DNA of 64,000 nt, taken from NCBI RefSeq assembly GCF_008728965.1, contig NZ_VSMC01000007.1, positions 62,001-126,000 on the forward strand, given 5' to 3'. Below are positions 1-8,833 of the stretch, in pieces. A program made the translations under genes and the position numbers. The number at the start of each line of letters is the position of its first letter. The stretch's first letter is position 1. This stretch comes from Heminiphilus faecis. GTDB taxonomy: Bacteria; Bacteroidota; Bacteroidia; Bacteroidales; Muribaculaceae. The notes below the pieces were generated by a model, which was not told where the DNA came from, did not search any database, and saw nothing but the letters and a program-made list of their open reading frames with translations.

Positions 1-44
1 CATATGTATTGCATGAGCTTTTCCACGGGATTGACGATATGGTA

Positions 45-52
45 CAAAGATA
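45..52 (-). promoter_or_regulatory. Promoter -7 element, leftward
   Basis: The minus strand reads TATCTTTG, a full match to the Bacteroidota -7 consensus TAnnTTTG. A possible -33 element (ATTG on the minus strand, 71-74) lies 18 bp away. It would transcribe leftward into a gene outside the window; minus-strand ATG codons at 12-14 and 1-3 are possible starts. It overlaps the rlmN promoter, so the two genes are divergent. Confidence 0.4.
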
Positions 53-62
53 ATCAAAAAAA

Positions 63-95
63 TTAGAAATCAATAGGGGAAAATGCGTAACTTTG
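63..95 (+). promoter_or_regulatory. rlmN promoter (TTAG-21-TAACTTTG)
   Basis: TAACTTTG (88-95) matches the Bacteroidota -7 element. TTAG (63-66) is a 3 of 4 match to the -33 TTTG at 21 bp spacing. Transcription would be expected to begin about 7 bases after the -7 box, close to the rlmN ATG at 103, giving a leaderless or nearly leaderless mRNA. Confidence 0.5.
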
Positions 96-102
96 TATCA
101 TT

Positions 103-1137
103 ATGACGGATGATGCAAAAATTTCTTTGACGGGCATGACCATTGACAGACTGCAGGAGGTAGCGGCCGAATGCGGTATGCCTCGGTTTGCCGCCCGACA
201 GATGGCTGACTGGCTATATGTCAAGCGTATAGCAGATGTCGACGATATGACAAATTTGTCTAAAAAAGCCCGCGAGACGCTATCACGGCGATATTGTGTG
301 GGTCGTGCCGCTCCCAAGGCTTCGGCCCGGTCTGTTGACGGTACAGTGAAGTATCTTTTTGACGGCAAAGGCGGTCGTGATGTCGAAGCGGTATATATAC
401 CTGATCGCGACAGAGCCACACTGTGTGTGTCGTCGCAGGCGGGTTGTCGTATGGGGTGCAAGTTTTGCATGACGGGCCGACAGGGATTCCACGGCAATCT
501 CACAGCCGGCGACATAATCAATCAGGTGCTTTCCATACCTGAAAGCGAGTCGCTGACCAATATCGTGTTTATGGGCATGGGCGAGCCTATGGATAATCTT
601 GATGCCGTGCTTGATGCAATAACCGTTCTTACCTCTCCGTGGGGGCTTGCATGGAGCCCAAAGCGTATCACGGTGTCGACGATAGGTAAAATCACCGAGC
701 TGAAGCGTCTGCTTGACGAGGCAAAGGTGCATGTGGCTATCAGCGTACATGCTCCGTCGGCGCCTCTGCGCGAGTCGCTGATGCCGGTGGAGAAGGCGTA
801 TCCGCTTAAAAGCGTGCTTGAATTGTTGAAGCATTATGATTTTTCACATCAGAGGCGTCTGTCAGTAGAATATATAATGTGGGGTGGATTAAATGATACC
901 CTGCGTCATGCGCAGTCGCTCGCCCGTCTGTTGAAAGGTCTTGACTGCCGTGTGAATCTGATACGGTTCCATGCCATACCCGACAGTGACCTGCATACAT
1001 CCGATGACTCTACGATGACGGCATTCCGTGACCGGCTTAACGAACTCGGCATAACCGCCACCATACGCACCTCGCGCGGCGAGGACATAGCCGCTGCCTG
1101 CGGCATGCTGGCCGGCAAATCAAAAAACGACAGTTAA
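103..1137 (+). CDS. rlmN: 23S rRNA (adenine(2503)-C(2))-methyltransferase RlmN
   Basis: Radical-SAM enzyme that methylates C2 of A2503 in 23S rRNA and, in many bacteria, A37 of some tRNAs. The radical-SAM cluster motif CxxxCxxC is at Cys115, Cys119 and Cys122, and the C-terminal cysteine that carries the transient methyl group is Cys333 in the motif RGEDIAAACG. The length of 344 residues is normal. The start at 103 keeps the usual short N-terminal stretch before the conserved DWLY segment. The stop is 4 bases before recF, so the two genes are probably co-transcribed. Confidence 0.96.
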   Translation: MTDDAKISLTGMTIDRLQEVAAECGMPRFAARQMADWLYVKRIADVDDMTNLSKKARETLSRRYCVGRAAPKASARSVDGTVKYLFDGKGGRDVEAVYIPDRDRATLCVSSQAGCRMGCKFCMTGRQGFHGNLTAGDIINQVLSIPESESLTNIVFMGMGEPMDNLDAVLDAITVLTSPWGLAWSPKRITVSTIGKITELKRLLDEAKVHVAISVHAPSAPLRESLMPVEKAYPLKSVLELLKHYDFSHQRRLSVEYIMWGGLNDTLRHAQSLARLLKGLDCRVNLIRFHAIPDSDLHTSDDSTMTAFRDRLNELGITATIRTSRGEDIAAACGMLAGKSKNDS

Positions 1138-1141
1138 AGGC

Positions 1142-2245
1142 ATGTATCTTACTCATATAAAGATCTGTAACTTCAAGAACATTGCCGATGCGGAGCTTGA
1201 TTTCTCGCCTAAGGTCAATTGCTTTCTGGGCAATAACGGCATGGGCAAGAGCAATCTTCTCGATGCGGTATATTATCTTAGTTTCTGCAAGAGTTTTACC
1301 GGCATGACTGACGCTATGCTTCTGCGTCATGGCGAGGACTTCGCTATGGTTCAGGCGAGTTATATACGCAAGGAGGTCGAGGAGGAACTTTCGCTCGGCA
1401 TGGCCCGCGGTCGCCGCAAGACCCTTAAGCGCAAGGGCAAGGAGTACCAGCGTCTGTCAAGTCACATAGGGGCTTTCCCGCTTGTGCTCTCATCGCCGCA
1501 GGACATAGACATAATACGCGGCACAGGCGAAGAGCGTCGTCGGTTTATCGACATCGTCATATCGCAGAGCGATCCTGTATATCTTGATGAACTTATACGT
1601 TATAACAAGGCTCTCGAGCAGCGCAATAAACTGTTGCGCGACCGTGTTGCCGACGTAAACCTGTATATGGCATTAGAGTTACAGATGGAGCGCTCGGCTT
1701 CTTACATACACCGTATGCGCACCGCCCGTATCGATACGCTTGCTGAAATATTTGACCGTTACTACCGTACCATAGCCGGTGAAAACGAAAGTGTGACGCT
1801 GACTTATGAAAGTGTGCTTAACGAGCCGGGGCGTACTCTGACCGACCTTTTCGAACAGGCGCGAAGACGCGACGAGATACTCGGTCACACGACTGTAGGC
1901 ATACACCGCGACGATATAGAGATGTCGCTTAACGGTATGCCTATGCGCAAAGCCGGTTCACAAGGACAGTGCAAGACCTATGTCATAGCGCTTAAACTTG
2001 CGCAATACGAATTTCTGCGCGATACGAGTGCCATGCACCCGATGCTGCTGCTTGACGATATATTTGACAAACTTGACGCTACGAGGGTAGAGCACATAAT
2101 GGAAATCGTGACCCGCGACGGATTCGGGCAGATATTTATAACAGATACTAACCGTACTCATCTTGATGAGATAATGTCGCGCACGAGTGGTGATTATCGT
2201 ATGTGGCTGGTTGAGTCGGGAACGTTGAAACCTCTGCATCAATGA
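1142..2245 (+). CDS. recF: DNA replication and repair protein RecF
   Basis: SMC-like ATPase that loads RecA at gaps together with RecO and RecR. It begins with the typical RecF N-terminus (YLTHIKICNFKNI). Walker A is at residues 30-37 (GNNGMGKS), and the C-terminal half carries the ABC-type signature region (SQGQCK) and Walker B (LLLDDIFDKLD). The length of 367 residues is normal. It lies between rlmN (4-base gap) and the DUF721 gene (4-base overlap), consistent with one operon. dnaA and dnaN, often next to recF in other phyla, are not adjacent here. Confidence 0.96.
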   Translation: MYLTHIKICNFKNIADAELDFSPKVNCFLGNNGMGKSNLLDAVYYLSFCKSFTGMTDAMLLRHGEDFAMVQASYIRKEVEEELSLGMARGRRKTLKRKGKEYQRLSSHIGAFPLVLSSPQDIDIIRGTGEERRRFIDIVISQSDPVYLDELIRYNKALEQRNKLLRDRVADVNLYMALELQMERSASYIHRMRTARIDTLAEIFDRYYRTIAGENESVTLTYESVLNEPGRTLTDLFEQARRRDEILGHTTVGIHRDDIEMSLNGMPMRKAGSQGQCKTYVIALKLAQYEFLRDTSAMHPMLLLDDIFDKLDATRVEHIMEIVTRDGFGQIFITDTNRTHLDEIMSRTSGDYRMWLVESGTLKPLHQ

Positions 2246-2532
2246 AGCGTACTGACGCCAAGGCGGTTATTGATATAATAAAGGAGTATCTCGAGCGCGA
2301 CGGCATAGACGTTCGATTCAATGAGCAGCGGGCCGTGTACCTGTGGCCCGAGATAGTGGGGCCGGGAGTCAATCGTTATACCACGCGGCGTTTTGTCGAC
2401 AAGGGGGTGCTGCATGTCTATATATCATCGGCGGCTCTTAAAAACGAACTGTCGTTTATGCGTCCGCAGATTATCGAGGCCATAAACACAGCTGTCGGGA
2501 CGCCGGTCATTACCGAAATATCACTGCATTAG
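2242..2532 (+). CDS. DUF721 (DciA-like) protein
   Basis: A 96-residue protein of the DUF721 family, usually found beside recF in Bacteroidota. DciA proteins recruit replicative helicase in bacteria lacking DnaC/DnaI; that role is known for the proteobacterial relatives and is only inferred here. The pattern YLWPEIVGPGVNRYT is the family core (a tryptophan followed by the glycine pair), with the following VLHVYISSAALKNEL strand-helix. The ATG overlaps the recF stop by 4 bases, suggesting translational coupling. Its stop overlaps the convergent gene on the minus strand by 4 bases. Confidence 0.8.
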   Translation: MKRTDAKAVIDIIKEYLERDGIDVRFNEQRAVYLWPEIVGPGVNRYTTRRFVDKGVLHVYISSAALKNELSFMRPQIIEAINTAVGTPVITEISLH

Positions 2533-3122
2533 TCGGTAGCAGGATGCTGCTGTGATTTTGACATTAACAGCTCCAATATGGCTTTGCGGTATGATGAATG
2601 ATTGGGCATGCCGCCGAAAAGTCCTCCTAACGGAGGTAGAAGTATCTTTATAAAATCACCGTTGACGAAGTTGATGGCGCACACATAGGCTCCAACCCAG
2701 TTCTTTTTTATTTCGCAATTATCAATTTGAGAAAAGTGATATATCGGCAGGATGTCGTGCGGATCTACCGGCGACTCCACATTGACTGCAAATTGCATTA
2801 GCATAGATGTAAGGTCGGGCTCGTCAATCTCGACATTCTCATAGTGCCACATCTCTTGCTCACATGGTACGATGACAAGGCAATCCTCCGAGTAACCTAT
2901 ATATGCGTCAAACGTCGATTCTTTGCCCTTGGTTATATATAGCAGAGGTGCATCGGCCATAGGACGGATAAGGTTGGCGGTGGAGTCATAGGCAGCGTTG
3001 GAGTAGAAGCGTCTGAGCTTTACTTCTTTTACAATAGCGTGTATGCCCGCTTTAAAATTTTGACCGTAAGGAAGATGTGCCGCTACGGAGGAAATCATGT
3101 TTGCTTCGCTGAATATTGCCAT
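2529..3122 (-). CDS. Hypothetical protein, 197 aa
   Basis: No family is recognised with confidence. It has no signal peptide or membrane segment and appears to be a soluble alpha/beta protein with a glycine- and proline-rich loop (LLPPLGGLFGGMPN) near the C-terminus. Codon use resembles the neighbours. A TAnnTTTG-type -7 match on the minus strand (TAATTTTG, 3171-3178) lies about 50 bases upstream of the ATG. It converges on the DUF721 gene with a 4-base overlap of stop codons, so no separate terminator fits between them. Confidence 0.7.
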   Translation of the reverse strand: MAIFSEANMISSVAAHLPYGQNFKAGIHAIVKEVKLRRFYSNAAYDSTANLIRPMADAPLLYITKGKESTFDAYIGYSEDCLVIVPCEQEMWHYENVEIDEPDLTSMLMQFAVNVESPVDPHDILPIYHFSQIDNCEIKKNWVGAYVCAINFVNGDFIKILLPPLGGLFGGMPNHSSYRKAILELLMSKSQQHPATD

Positions 3123-3202
3123 GCCTGAAAAATAGATTTACTGTTACTGTGATAATATCATCAATGTATGCAAAATTAATGATTTGTATGGAAACAGTAA
3201 AG

Positions 3203-3239
3203 AAAACAGCCATTCGGTTTATGGCCGAATGGCTGTTTT
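3203..3239 (-). terminator. Intrinsic terminator hairpin
   Basis: A perfect 15-bp inverted repeat (3203-3217 pairing with 3225-3239) with a 7-base loop. The stem edges are A4 and T4 tracts, so it could act in both directions. It is placed to end the minus-strand LEA-like gene that stops at 3275. Confidence 0.75.
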
Positions 3240-3274
3240 ATATGTCTGCCTACGGGTTTCAGGCAGCCGTTAGG

Positions 3275-3604
3275 TCAATTGTCGAGCTTGTCGGCAAGGT
3301 TGTGTATGGCGTCGGCTCCTGAGTCGAGCAGATCCGATGCTTTGTCTTTCAGTTTGTCAATCAACGAGCCGCCCTTCTCTTTTGCTGTAGCGAGTGCATC
3401 TGATGCTTGGTCTTTCAGATTACCGAGTGTGTCGGCTGCCTTGTCTTTGGCATCGGTAGCCCCTTCTTTAAGATTTTCAACTTGCTTTGAGGTCTCGTCC
3501 TTGATAGCTGCCGATGCTGCCTGTGCGCTGACTTTTGCTGCGTCGACGCTTATCTCTGCCGCAGCCTTTGAGGTCTGTGCGGCGATGTTAGCATTAGTAT
3601 CCAT
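3275..3604 (-). CDS. LEA/apolipoprotein-like amphipathic helical protein
   Basis: A 109-residue protein made almost entirely of Ala, Lys, Asp, Glu, Ser and Leu, with no Cys, Trp, Phe, Tyr or Pro. Repeated helical segments such as AKDKAADTLGNLKDQASDAL and LIDKLKDKASDLLDSG resemble the 11-residue pattern of LEA and YtxH/CsbD-like stress proteins. No signal peptide is seen. A role in stress or desiccation protection, or membrane association, is inference only. The opposite strand is also open (3279-3617), but its translation has no recognisable character, whereas this strand gives a coherent amphipathic helix. A -7-like CAACTTTG (3656-3663, minus) lies upstream and a strong hairpin follows the stop. 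Confidence 0.75.
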   Translation of the reverse strand: MDTNANIAAQTSKAAAEISVDAAKVSAQAASAAIKDETSKQVENLKEGATDAKDKAADTLGNLKDQASDALATAKEKGGSLIDKLKDKASDLLDSGADAIHNLADKLDN

Positions 3605-3819
3605 AATAATTCTTTAAATAATAGTTTACATATTCAACAACACGTCGGGCACCATCAAAGTTGCTCATTTTAACTCCTTTTTGCATAGCTTCCGTGCCAT
3701 TTATTTTTCTTTTAAGATTGATAAGCATAAATTCTGTTGCAGGGAAAAGTGACCAAAAATTAGTGCAAAACGACCCGAAAAAGGCATTGAAGGTAAAACC
3801 TTTTGCCGTTCAATTAAGT

Positions 3820-3827
3820 TATATTTG
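3820..3827 (+). promoter_or_regulatory. Promoter -7 element of the efflux cluster
   Basis: TATATTTG matches TAnnTTTG, 48 bases before the TolC ATG. A TTTG (3802-3805) is present but only 14 bp away, so the -33 part is poor. The rest of the 3605-3875 intergenic region is AT-rich and shows nothing else convincing. Confidence 0.4.
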
Positions 3828-3875
3828 CAGAGATTTTCTTAACCGATTTTTTAATGTTAAAACGAGGGAAATAGT

Positions 3876-5360
3876 ATGCGATCATTCTTTCTTCGACTAA
3901 TATTGGCGTCGCTGCTTCCGGTGTCGTTAGCCGGTGTTTCCGCAGCTCAGGGGAGAGCGGCCGTCGATGAGGCCGTCTCGCTTGATTCATGCAGGGCTAT
4001 GGCGATGGCCAATAACAAGCAGATGCGTATTCAAGCCGAGCGTATAAAGGCCGCAGGATATCAGAAAAAGGAAGCGTTTGCCGCTTATCTGCCGTCGATC
4101 GACTTTGCCGGCGGATACACGTATAACCAGAAAAATATATCTATATTTGACTCTGATCAGCATCTGCCGGTACAGGTGTTTGACGGCAAGGGATATCAGT
4201 TTGATCTTGTCACCGGGCCTGACGGCCTTCCTGTCAAGGGTCCTGACGGACAGTATATTCCTAAAAATGTGGCATATCTTCCCAAGGATGCCATGACCTA
4301 TGACATCCATAATGTATTTTTCGGAGCGGTGACATTGACTCAGCCCGTATATATGGGCGGCAAGATTGTGGCGATGAACAAGATAACCAAGTATGCCGAA
4401 GAACTTGCGCGTTCGATGCATGAGAACGGTGCCGAGGACATTATATATGCCGTTGATGCCGCTTACTGGCAGGTAGTGTCGCTTAAGGCAAAGCATGAAC
4501 TTGCTACAAGTTATGTGGCTCTTCTTGACACATTGCACAATAATGTTCAGGCTATGATAAACGAGGGAGTGGCGACGAAAAGCGATCTTTTGACAGTAGA
4601 TGTCAAGCTAAACTCGGCCAACGTGGATCTTGTAAAGGTGGAAAACGGACTTACTCTGTCGCGCATGGCGCTTGCACAATTGTGTGGGCTTCCGGTTGAC
4701 ACACAGTTACGGTTGGTTGACGAAGATGCCGAGCGACCCGGACAGGAACCCATAGCCACCACTTATAACATGGTAGATGTGTACCGTAACCGTCCTGACT
4801 TGCATGCGCTTGAACTCGGACTTAAAATAACCGAGCAAAAGAGTAAGGTGGCATTGTCGTCGATGCTTCCCAATCTGGCGCTTGTAGGTGCATACACTTT
4901 TTCCAATCCCAACATGTACAACGGTTTTAAGACGAAGTTCAACGGAGCGTTTTCAGTAGGAGCAATGCTTACGATACCTATCTGGCACTGGGGCGGCAAC
5001 TATAACAAATACCGTTCAGCCAAAGTCGACGAGACTATAATGAAGCTGCAGATTGAGGATGCGAAAGAGAAGATAGACCTTCAGGTCAGTCAGGCTTCGT
5101 TCAAGGCTGGTGAGGCTATGAAGACCTACTCTATGACACAGAGCAATCTGGCCAAGGCAAATGAAAATCTGCGGCAGGCCCAACTTGGATTCAAGGAAGG
5201 TGTGCAGACCACCGACAATGTCATGGAGGCTCAGACCGCATGGCTTAAGGCCAACTCGGAGAATATAGATGCCGAAATCGACGTCAACCTATGTCGTGTA
5301 TACCTGTCAAAGGTTCTTGGCACGATGGATTACGAACAATATTACGATACTGAAAAATAG
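3876..5360 (+). CDS. TolC-family outer-membrane efflux protein
   Basis: Outer-membrane channel of a tripartite exporter. A signal peptide occupies roughly residues 1-24 (ending SLAGVSAAQG). The mature protein shows the duplicated long-helix pattern of the TolC/OEP family, with the conserved NKQMRIQAERIKAAGYQKKE segment after the signal and the second repeat beginning near YRNRPDLHALELGLKITEQK. The 494-residue length is normal. It is first in a same-strand cluster with an HlyD-type adaptor (9-base gap) and two ABC-2 permeases. Confidence 0.93.
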   Translation: MRSFFLRLILASLLPVSLAGVSAAQGRAAVDEAVSLDSCRAMAMANNKQMRIQAERIKAAGYQKKEAFAAYLPSIDFAGGYTYNQKNISIFDSDQHLPVQVFDGKGYQFDLVTGPDGLPVKGPDGQYIPKNVAYLPKDAMTYDIHNVFFGAVTLTQPVYMGGKIVAMNKITKYAEELARSMHENGAEDIIYAVDAAYWQVVSLKAKHELATSYVALLDTLHNNVQAMINEGVATKSDLLTVDVKLNSANVDLVKVENGLTLSRMALAQLCGLPVDTQLRLVDEDAERPGQEPIATTYNMVDVYRNRPDLHALELGLKITEQKSKVALSSMLPNLALVGAYTFSNPNMYNGFKTKFNGAFSVGAMLTIPIWHWGGNYNKYRSAKVDETIMKLQIEDAKEKIDLQVSQASFKAGEAMKTYSMTQSNLAKANENLRQAQLGFKEGVQTTDNVMEAQTAWLKANSENIDAEIDVNLCRVYLSKVLGTMDYEQYYDTEK

Positions 5361-5369
5361 TTTCTTATT

Positions 5370-6395
5370 ATGGTAAATACCGATCAACCCACCAATCAAG
5401 TCTCCACCAAAAAAGAGTCGGCGCTTGTGGCCACACTCGCTATAGTCGTTATCGTAGTGGCCCTCATTGCGCTTATAGGATTTATGTTTCTTAAGCCTAA
5501 GTCAAATATTATAGAGGGACAGGCCGAGGCTACCTCTGTGCGTATATCGGGCAAATTACCCGGACGTGTGCTTCAATTTTATGTTCAGGAAGGACAGAAT
5601 GTGAAAGCAGGTGACACGCTTGTCCATATACATTCGTCGCTCGCCGAGGCCAAGCTGTATCAGGCCGAAGCTATGAGGGAGGCCGCGGCCGCCCAGAACA
5701 AAAAGATTGATGCGGGCACCCGCAAGCAGATTATCCAGAGTGCGTATGACTTATGGCAGCAGTCGATAGCCGCAAAGAATATAGCGGAGAAGACCTACAA
5801 CCGTATGGAAGCTTTGTTTAAGCAGGATGTCGTATCGGCGCAGAAGCGCGATGAGGCTCAGGCCGCCTATAATGCCGCCGTGGCCGGTGAGAGTGCCGCA
5901 AAGAGCCAGTACATGATGGCTAAAGAGGGTGCGCAGAAAGAGGATAAGTTAAGCGCCAAAGCCATGGTCGACGTGGCGCAGGGCGGCATAATGGAGGTCG
6001 AGGCGTTGCTTCAGGATCAGTATCTTACGGCTCCGGCTGACGGACAGATTGATATAATATATTCGCATGAAGGTGAACTTGTGTCGCTCGGTGCACCGAT
6101 TATGAACCTTTTGAAGCTCAGTGACAAGTGGGTTACATTCAACGTGCGCGAGGCGTTGCTTAACGACCTTCCTGTAGGAAAGGAGATCGAGGTAATGATA
6201 CCGGCTCTTGACGAGAGAAAGGTAAAGGCCAAGGTATACTATGTGCGTGATATGGGCACATATGCCGTATGGCGCTCTACGAAGGCCACAGGCCGGTGGG
6301 ACAGCCGTACGTTCCAGATAAAGGCACGTCCGCTCGAGGACATACCGGAACTTCGTCCCGGCATGTCGATAATATATTTTGCACCTGATAAATAA
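5370..6395 (+). CDS. HlyD-family membrane fusion (periplasmic adaptor) protein
   Basis: Inner-membrane anchored adaptor linking a transporter to the upstream TolC-type channel. There is one N-terminal membrane segment at about residues 18-40. The first half of the lipoyl/barrel-sandwich domain (TSVRISGKLPGRVLQFYVQE) precedes a long Ala/Gln-rich coiled-coil hairpin, and the second half (LTAPADGQIDIIYSHEGE) follows it. The length of 341 residues fits the YbhG/YhiI-type adaptors that work with ABC-2 permeases. Confidence 0.92.
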   Translation: MVNTDQPTNQVSTKKESALVATLAIVVIVVALIALIGFMFLKPKSNIIEGQAEATSVRISGKLPGRVLQFYVQEGQNVKAGDTLVHIHSSLAEAKLYQAEAMREAAAAQNKKIDAGTRKQIIQSAYDLWQQSIAAKNIAEKTYNRMEALFKQDVVSAQKRDEAQAAYNAAVAGESAAKSQYMMAKEGAQKEDKLSAKAMVDVAQGGIMEVEALLQDQYLTAPADGQIDIIYSHEGELVSLGAPIMNLLKLSDKWVTFNVREALLNDLPVGKEIEVMIPALDERKVKAKVYYVRDMGTYAVWRSTKATGRWDSRTFQIKARPLEDIPELRPGMSIIYFAPDK

Positions 6396-6423
6396 TATTG
6401 TTAATTGTAATAACACGAAAGAA

Positions 6424-7584
6424 ATGTCGTCGATCCGCAAAGCACTTATAGACGGAATAAAGCAGCTGACAAGCCGGCCCATATACATATTGGGTATGAT
6501 AGTCGTGCCTATGTTTGTGGCTTTCTTTTTCCTCGATTTGATGGATGAAGGGCTGCCGCTCAAAGCCCCGACCGCAATTGTGGACCTTGATAATTCTTCG
6601 GCGTCACGTAACGTGACAAGAAATCTGTCGGCTTCGGAGCTTGTCAGTCTCGATTATCGTCCGGTAAGCTATGATGAGGCCATGAAGTTGCTGAAAAGCG
6701 GCGATATATTCGGTTTTTTCATGATACCGCGTAATTTTCAGGCCGATGCCGCTGCCGGGCGTGAGACAACCATAACCTATTATTGCAATATGGCCTACTT
6801 TGTGCCGGGCACACTGTCGTTTAAGTCATTCAAGCAGACGGCTGTCACCTCGTCGGGAGGTATAGCCAAGGTGACATTGGTAAGTGCCGGTCTGAGTGAA
6901 GACCTTGTCGGCACCATGCTTCAGCCTGTGACCACGCAGGAGCATCCTATAGGCAATCCGTGGACCAATTATTCGATATACCTGAGTAACTCGTTTGTAC
7001 CCTGTCTGCTTCAGCTCATAATATTTCAATTTACGGCGTTTTCGATACTTCAGGAGATTAAACGAGGCACTTCGGTGCAGTGGATGAATGATGCCGGAGG
7101 CTCTATACTTGTCGCCTGTGCGGGGAAGCTGATACCTCAGTTTGTCATATTCTCGGTGGTGGGTCTTGCCATTCAGAGTATGCTTTACGGCTATTGGGGC
7201 TTCCCTGTCAATGGAAGTATGTGGGGCATGATTGTAGCTATGCTTCTTCTTGTGGCTTCAAGTCAGGCCTTCGCTCTTTTGGTCAGCAGTCTTATACCCA
7301 ATCTGCGTTTTGCCTTGTCTATATTGTCGCTCTTGGGCATACTGTCGTTTTCGCTTGCCGGATTCTCTTTTCCGGTCGAGAATATGTATCCCATGGTAGG
7401 TGTGTTTGCCTACATAATACCGGTACGTTACTATTTTCTTATATATATAAATACTGCTCTTAACGGCTACGAACTGTATTATGTAAGGTGGGAGTATATA
7501 GCTATGTTGCTCTTCCTGCTTACTCCTTTTACAATGTTGTGGAAGCTTAAACGCAGCAGTCTGCATCCGGTGTATATCCCATAG
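6424..7584 (+). CDS. ABC-2 type transporter permease
   Basis: Permease of the YhhJ/YbhR type: an N-terminal membrane helix (about residues 18-37), a large extracytoplasmic domain containing PTAIVDLDNSSASRNVTRNL, then five or six C-terminal helices. The frame is open back to 6379, but the extra 15 residues have no counterpart in the family and overlap the HlyD gene. The ATG at 6424 gives the usual start, a short basic stretch before helix 1. It probably transports small hydrophobic or toxic molecules with the TolC and HlyD proteins upstream, but no substrate can be read from sequence. Confidence 0.9.
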   Translation: MSSIRKALIDGIKQLTSRPIYILGMIVVPMFVAFFFLDLMDEGLPLKAPTAIVDLDNSSASRNVTRNLSASELVSLDYRPVSYDEAMKLLKSGDIFGFFMIPRNFQADAAAGRETTITYYCNMAYFVPGTLSFKSFKQTAVTSSGGIAKVTLVSAGLSEDLVGTMLQPVTTQEHPIGNPWTNYSIYLSNSFVPCLLQLIIFQFTAFSILQEIKRGTSVQWMNDAGGSILVACAGKLIPQFVIFSVVGLAIQSMLYGYWGFPVNGSMWGMIVAMLLLVASSQAFALLVSSLIPNLRFALSILSLLGILSFSLAGFSFPVENMYPMVGVFAYIIPVRYYFLIYINTALNGYELYYVRWEYIAMLLFLLTPFTMLWKLKRSSLHPVYIP

Positions 7585-7615
7585 AGTGTTTTACAGGTCT
7601 TAATGATTCAGAAAT

Positions 7616-8833
7616 ATGTCAAGCATAGTCGATAATATAAAGAACTGGTGGAGGACGTTGTTTCGTACATGGATCAACGAATATCGTCTGGTATTTTCCG
7701 ATTTGGGAGTGCTGCTGTTTTTTCTTGCTTTGCCTCTCGCATATCCTGTAACGTACACGCTGATCTATAATCCGGAACTGGTCGAAAAGGTGCCGATGGC
7801 CATTGTTGATAACTCTCGTACGGCGGAGAGCCGTGAGCTGGCGCGGATGGTTGATGCCGACCAGTACACCGAAGTCAGCTGTTATGCCGTTGATCTTGGC
7901 GAGGCACGGCGGTGGATGAAGGAGCGCAAGGTATACGGGATACTTGTAATACCCGAGGACTACGCAAAGAAGATAGGACGCAAGGAACAGGCGGTGTTGC
8001 CTTTGTATTGCGACATGAGCCTGTTGCTCCGCTATCGCAGCGTGCTATTCGCCATGACTGACATACAGTTGCAGTTAGGTGCCGACATACGTACCAATAC
8101 TATCAACAACTCGCCGGCGGCTTTTGTGTCGTCGGCCATGGGCAATACTGTAGACACGGAGTCGTTTTTCCTCGGCGACGTCACTCAGGGTTTCGCTTCA
8201 TTTATCATGATAGGTCTTGTGATACTGATACTTCAGCAAAGCCTTATACTCGGTATACTGATGCTTGGAGGCGGAAGCCGAGAACGACGTCGCAAAAACA
8301 ATGGAGTGGATCCGGAGGCTGTGAAAGGTCCAGTGTCGGCATCGCTGCTCGGTGAGGCTTTCTGCTATGTGACGATTTACATGCCACTGACGGTTTACAT
8401 ACTTCATTATGTGCCGCTGATGTTCAGTTTACCTCATTACGGTGAGGCTGTCGACTACCTGCTTTTTATGCTGCCTATGCTTTTCGCCTCCGTATTTATG
8501 GGGCAGATGCTCCGTCCGCTTGTTGTAGAACGCGAAAGCTCATTCCTTGTATTTGTGTTTACATCGGTGATATTTCTGTTCCTGTCGGGTCTTACATGGC
8601 CCCGTTATGCCATGAGTCCCGTGTGGTTTGTGCTTGGCAGCCTTGTGCCGGCGACTTGGGGAATGCAAGGTTTCATCGGAATTAACTCCAATGAAGCTAC
8701 ACTTGGTGACGTATCAACGCCTTATATGATGCTGTGGGTACTCGCGGCTGCCTATTACATCCTTGCCGTTATTATAACTCGTCAGGCTAATTCTTACGAT
8801 TTACGTCACTACAAAGTGCCGTCGGTACCTTGA
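7616..8833 (+). CDS. ABC-2 type transporter permease (second copy)
   Basis: A paralogue of the preceding permease with the same layout: a helix near residues 30-52, an extracytoplasmic domain with the matching motif PMAIVDNSRTAESRELARM, and a C-terminal block of about five helices. The two permeases probably form a heterodimer. No ABC ATPase gene lies in or beside the cluster, so the energy source must be encoded elsewhere or the complex works differently. Its 3' end overlaps the convergent histidine kinase gene by 25 bases. Confidence 0.9.
   Translation: MSSIVDNIKNWWRTLFRTWINEYRLVFSDLGVLLFFLALPLAYPVTYTLIYNPELVEKVPMAIVDNSRTAESRELARMVDADQYTEVSCYAVDLGEARRWMKERKVYGILVIPEDYAKKIGRKEQAVLPLYCDMSLLLRYRSVLFAMTDIQLQLGADIRTNTINNSPAAFVSSAMGNTVDTESFFLGDVTQGFASFIMIGLVILILQQSLILGILMLGGGSRERRRKNNGVDPEAVKGPVSASLLGEAFCYVTIYMPLTVYILHYVPLMFSLPHYGEAVDYLLFMLPMLFASVFMGQMLRPLVVERESSFLVFVFTSVIFLFLSGLTWPRYAMSPVWFVLGSLVPATWGMQGFIGINSNEATLGDVSTPYMMLWVLAAAYYILAVIITRQANSYDLRHYKVPSVP

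Noticed and set aside
3279-3617. Plus-strand frame of 112 codons opposite the LEA-like gene
   Set aside because: The minus strand gives a coherent amphipathic repeat protein and has a terminator after it. The plus-strand product is Ser/Ala-rich without features.
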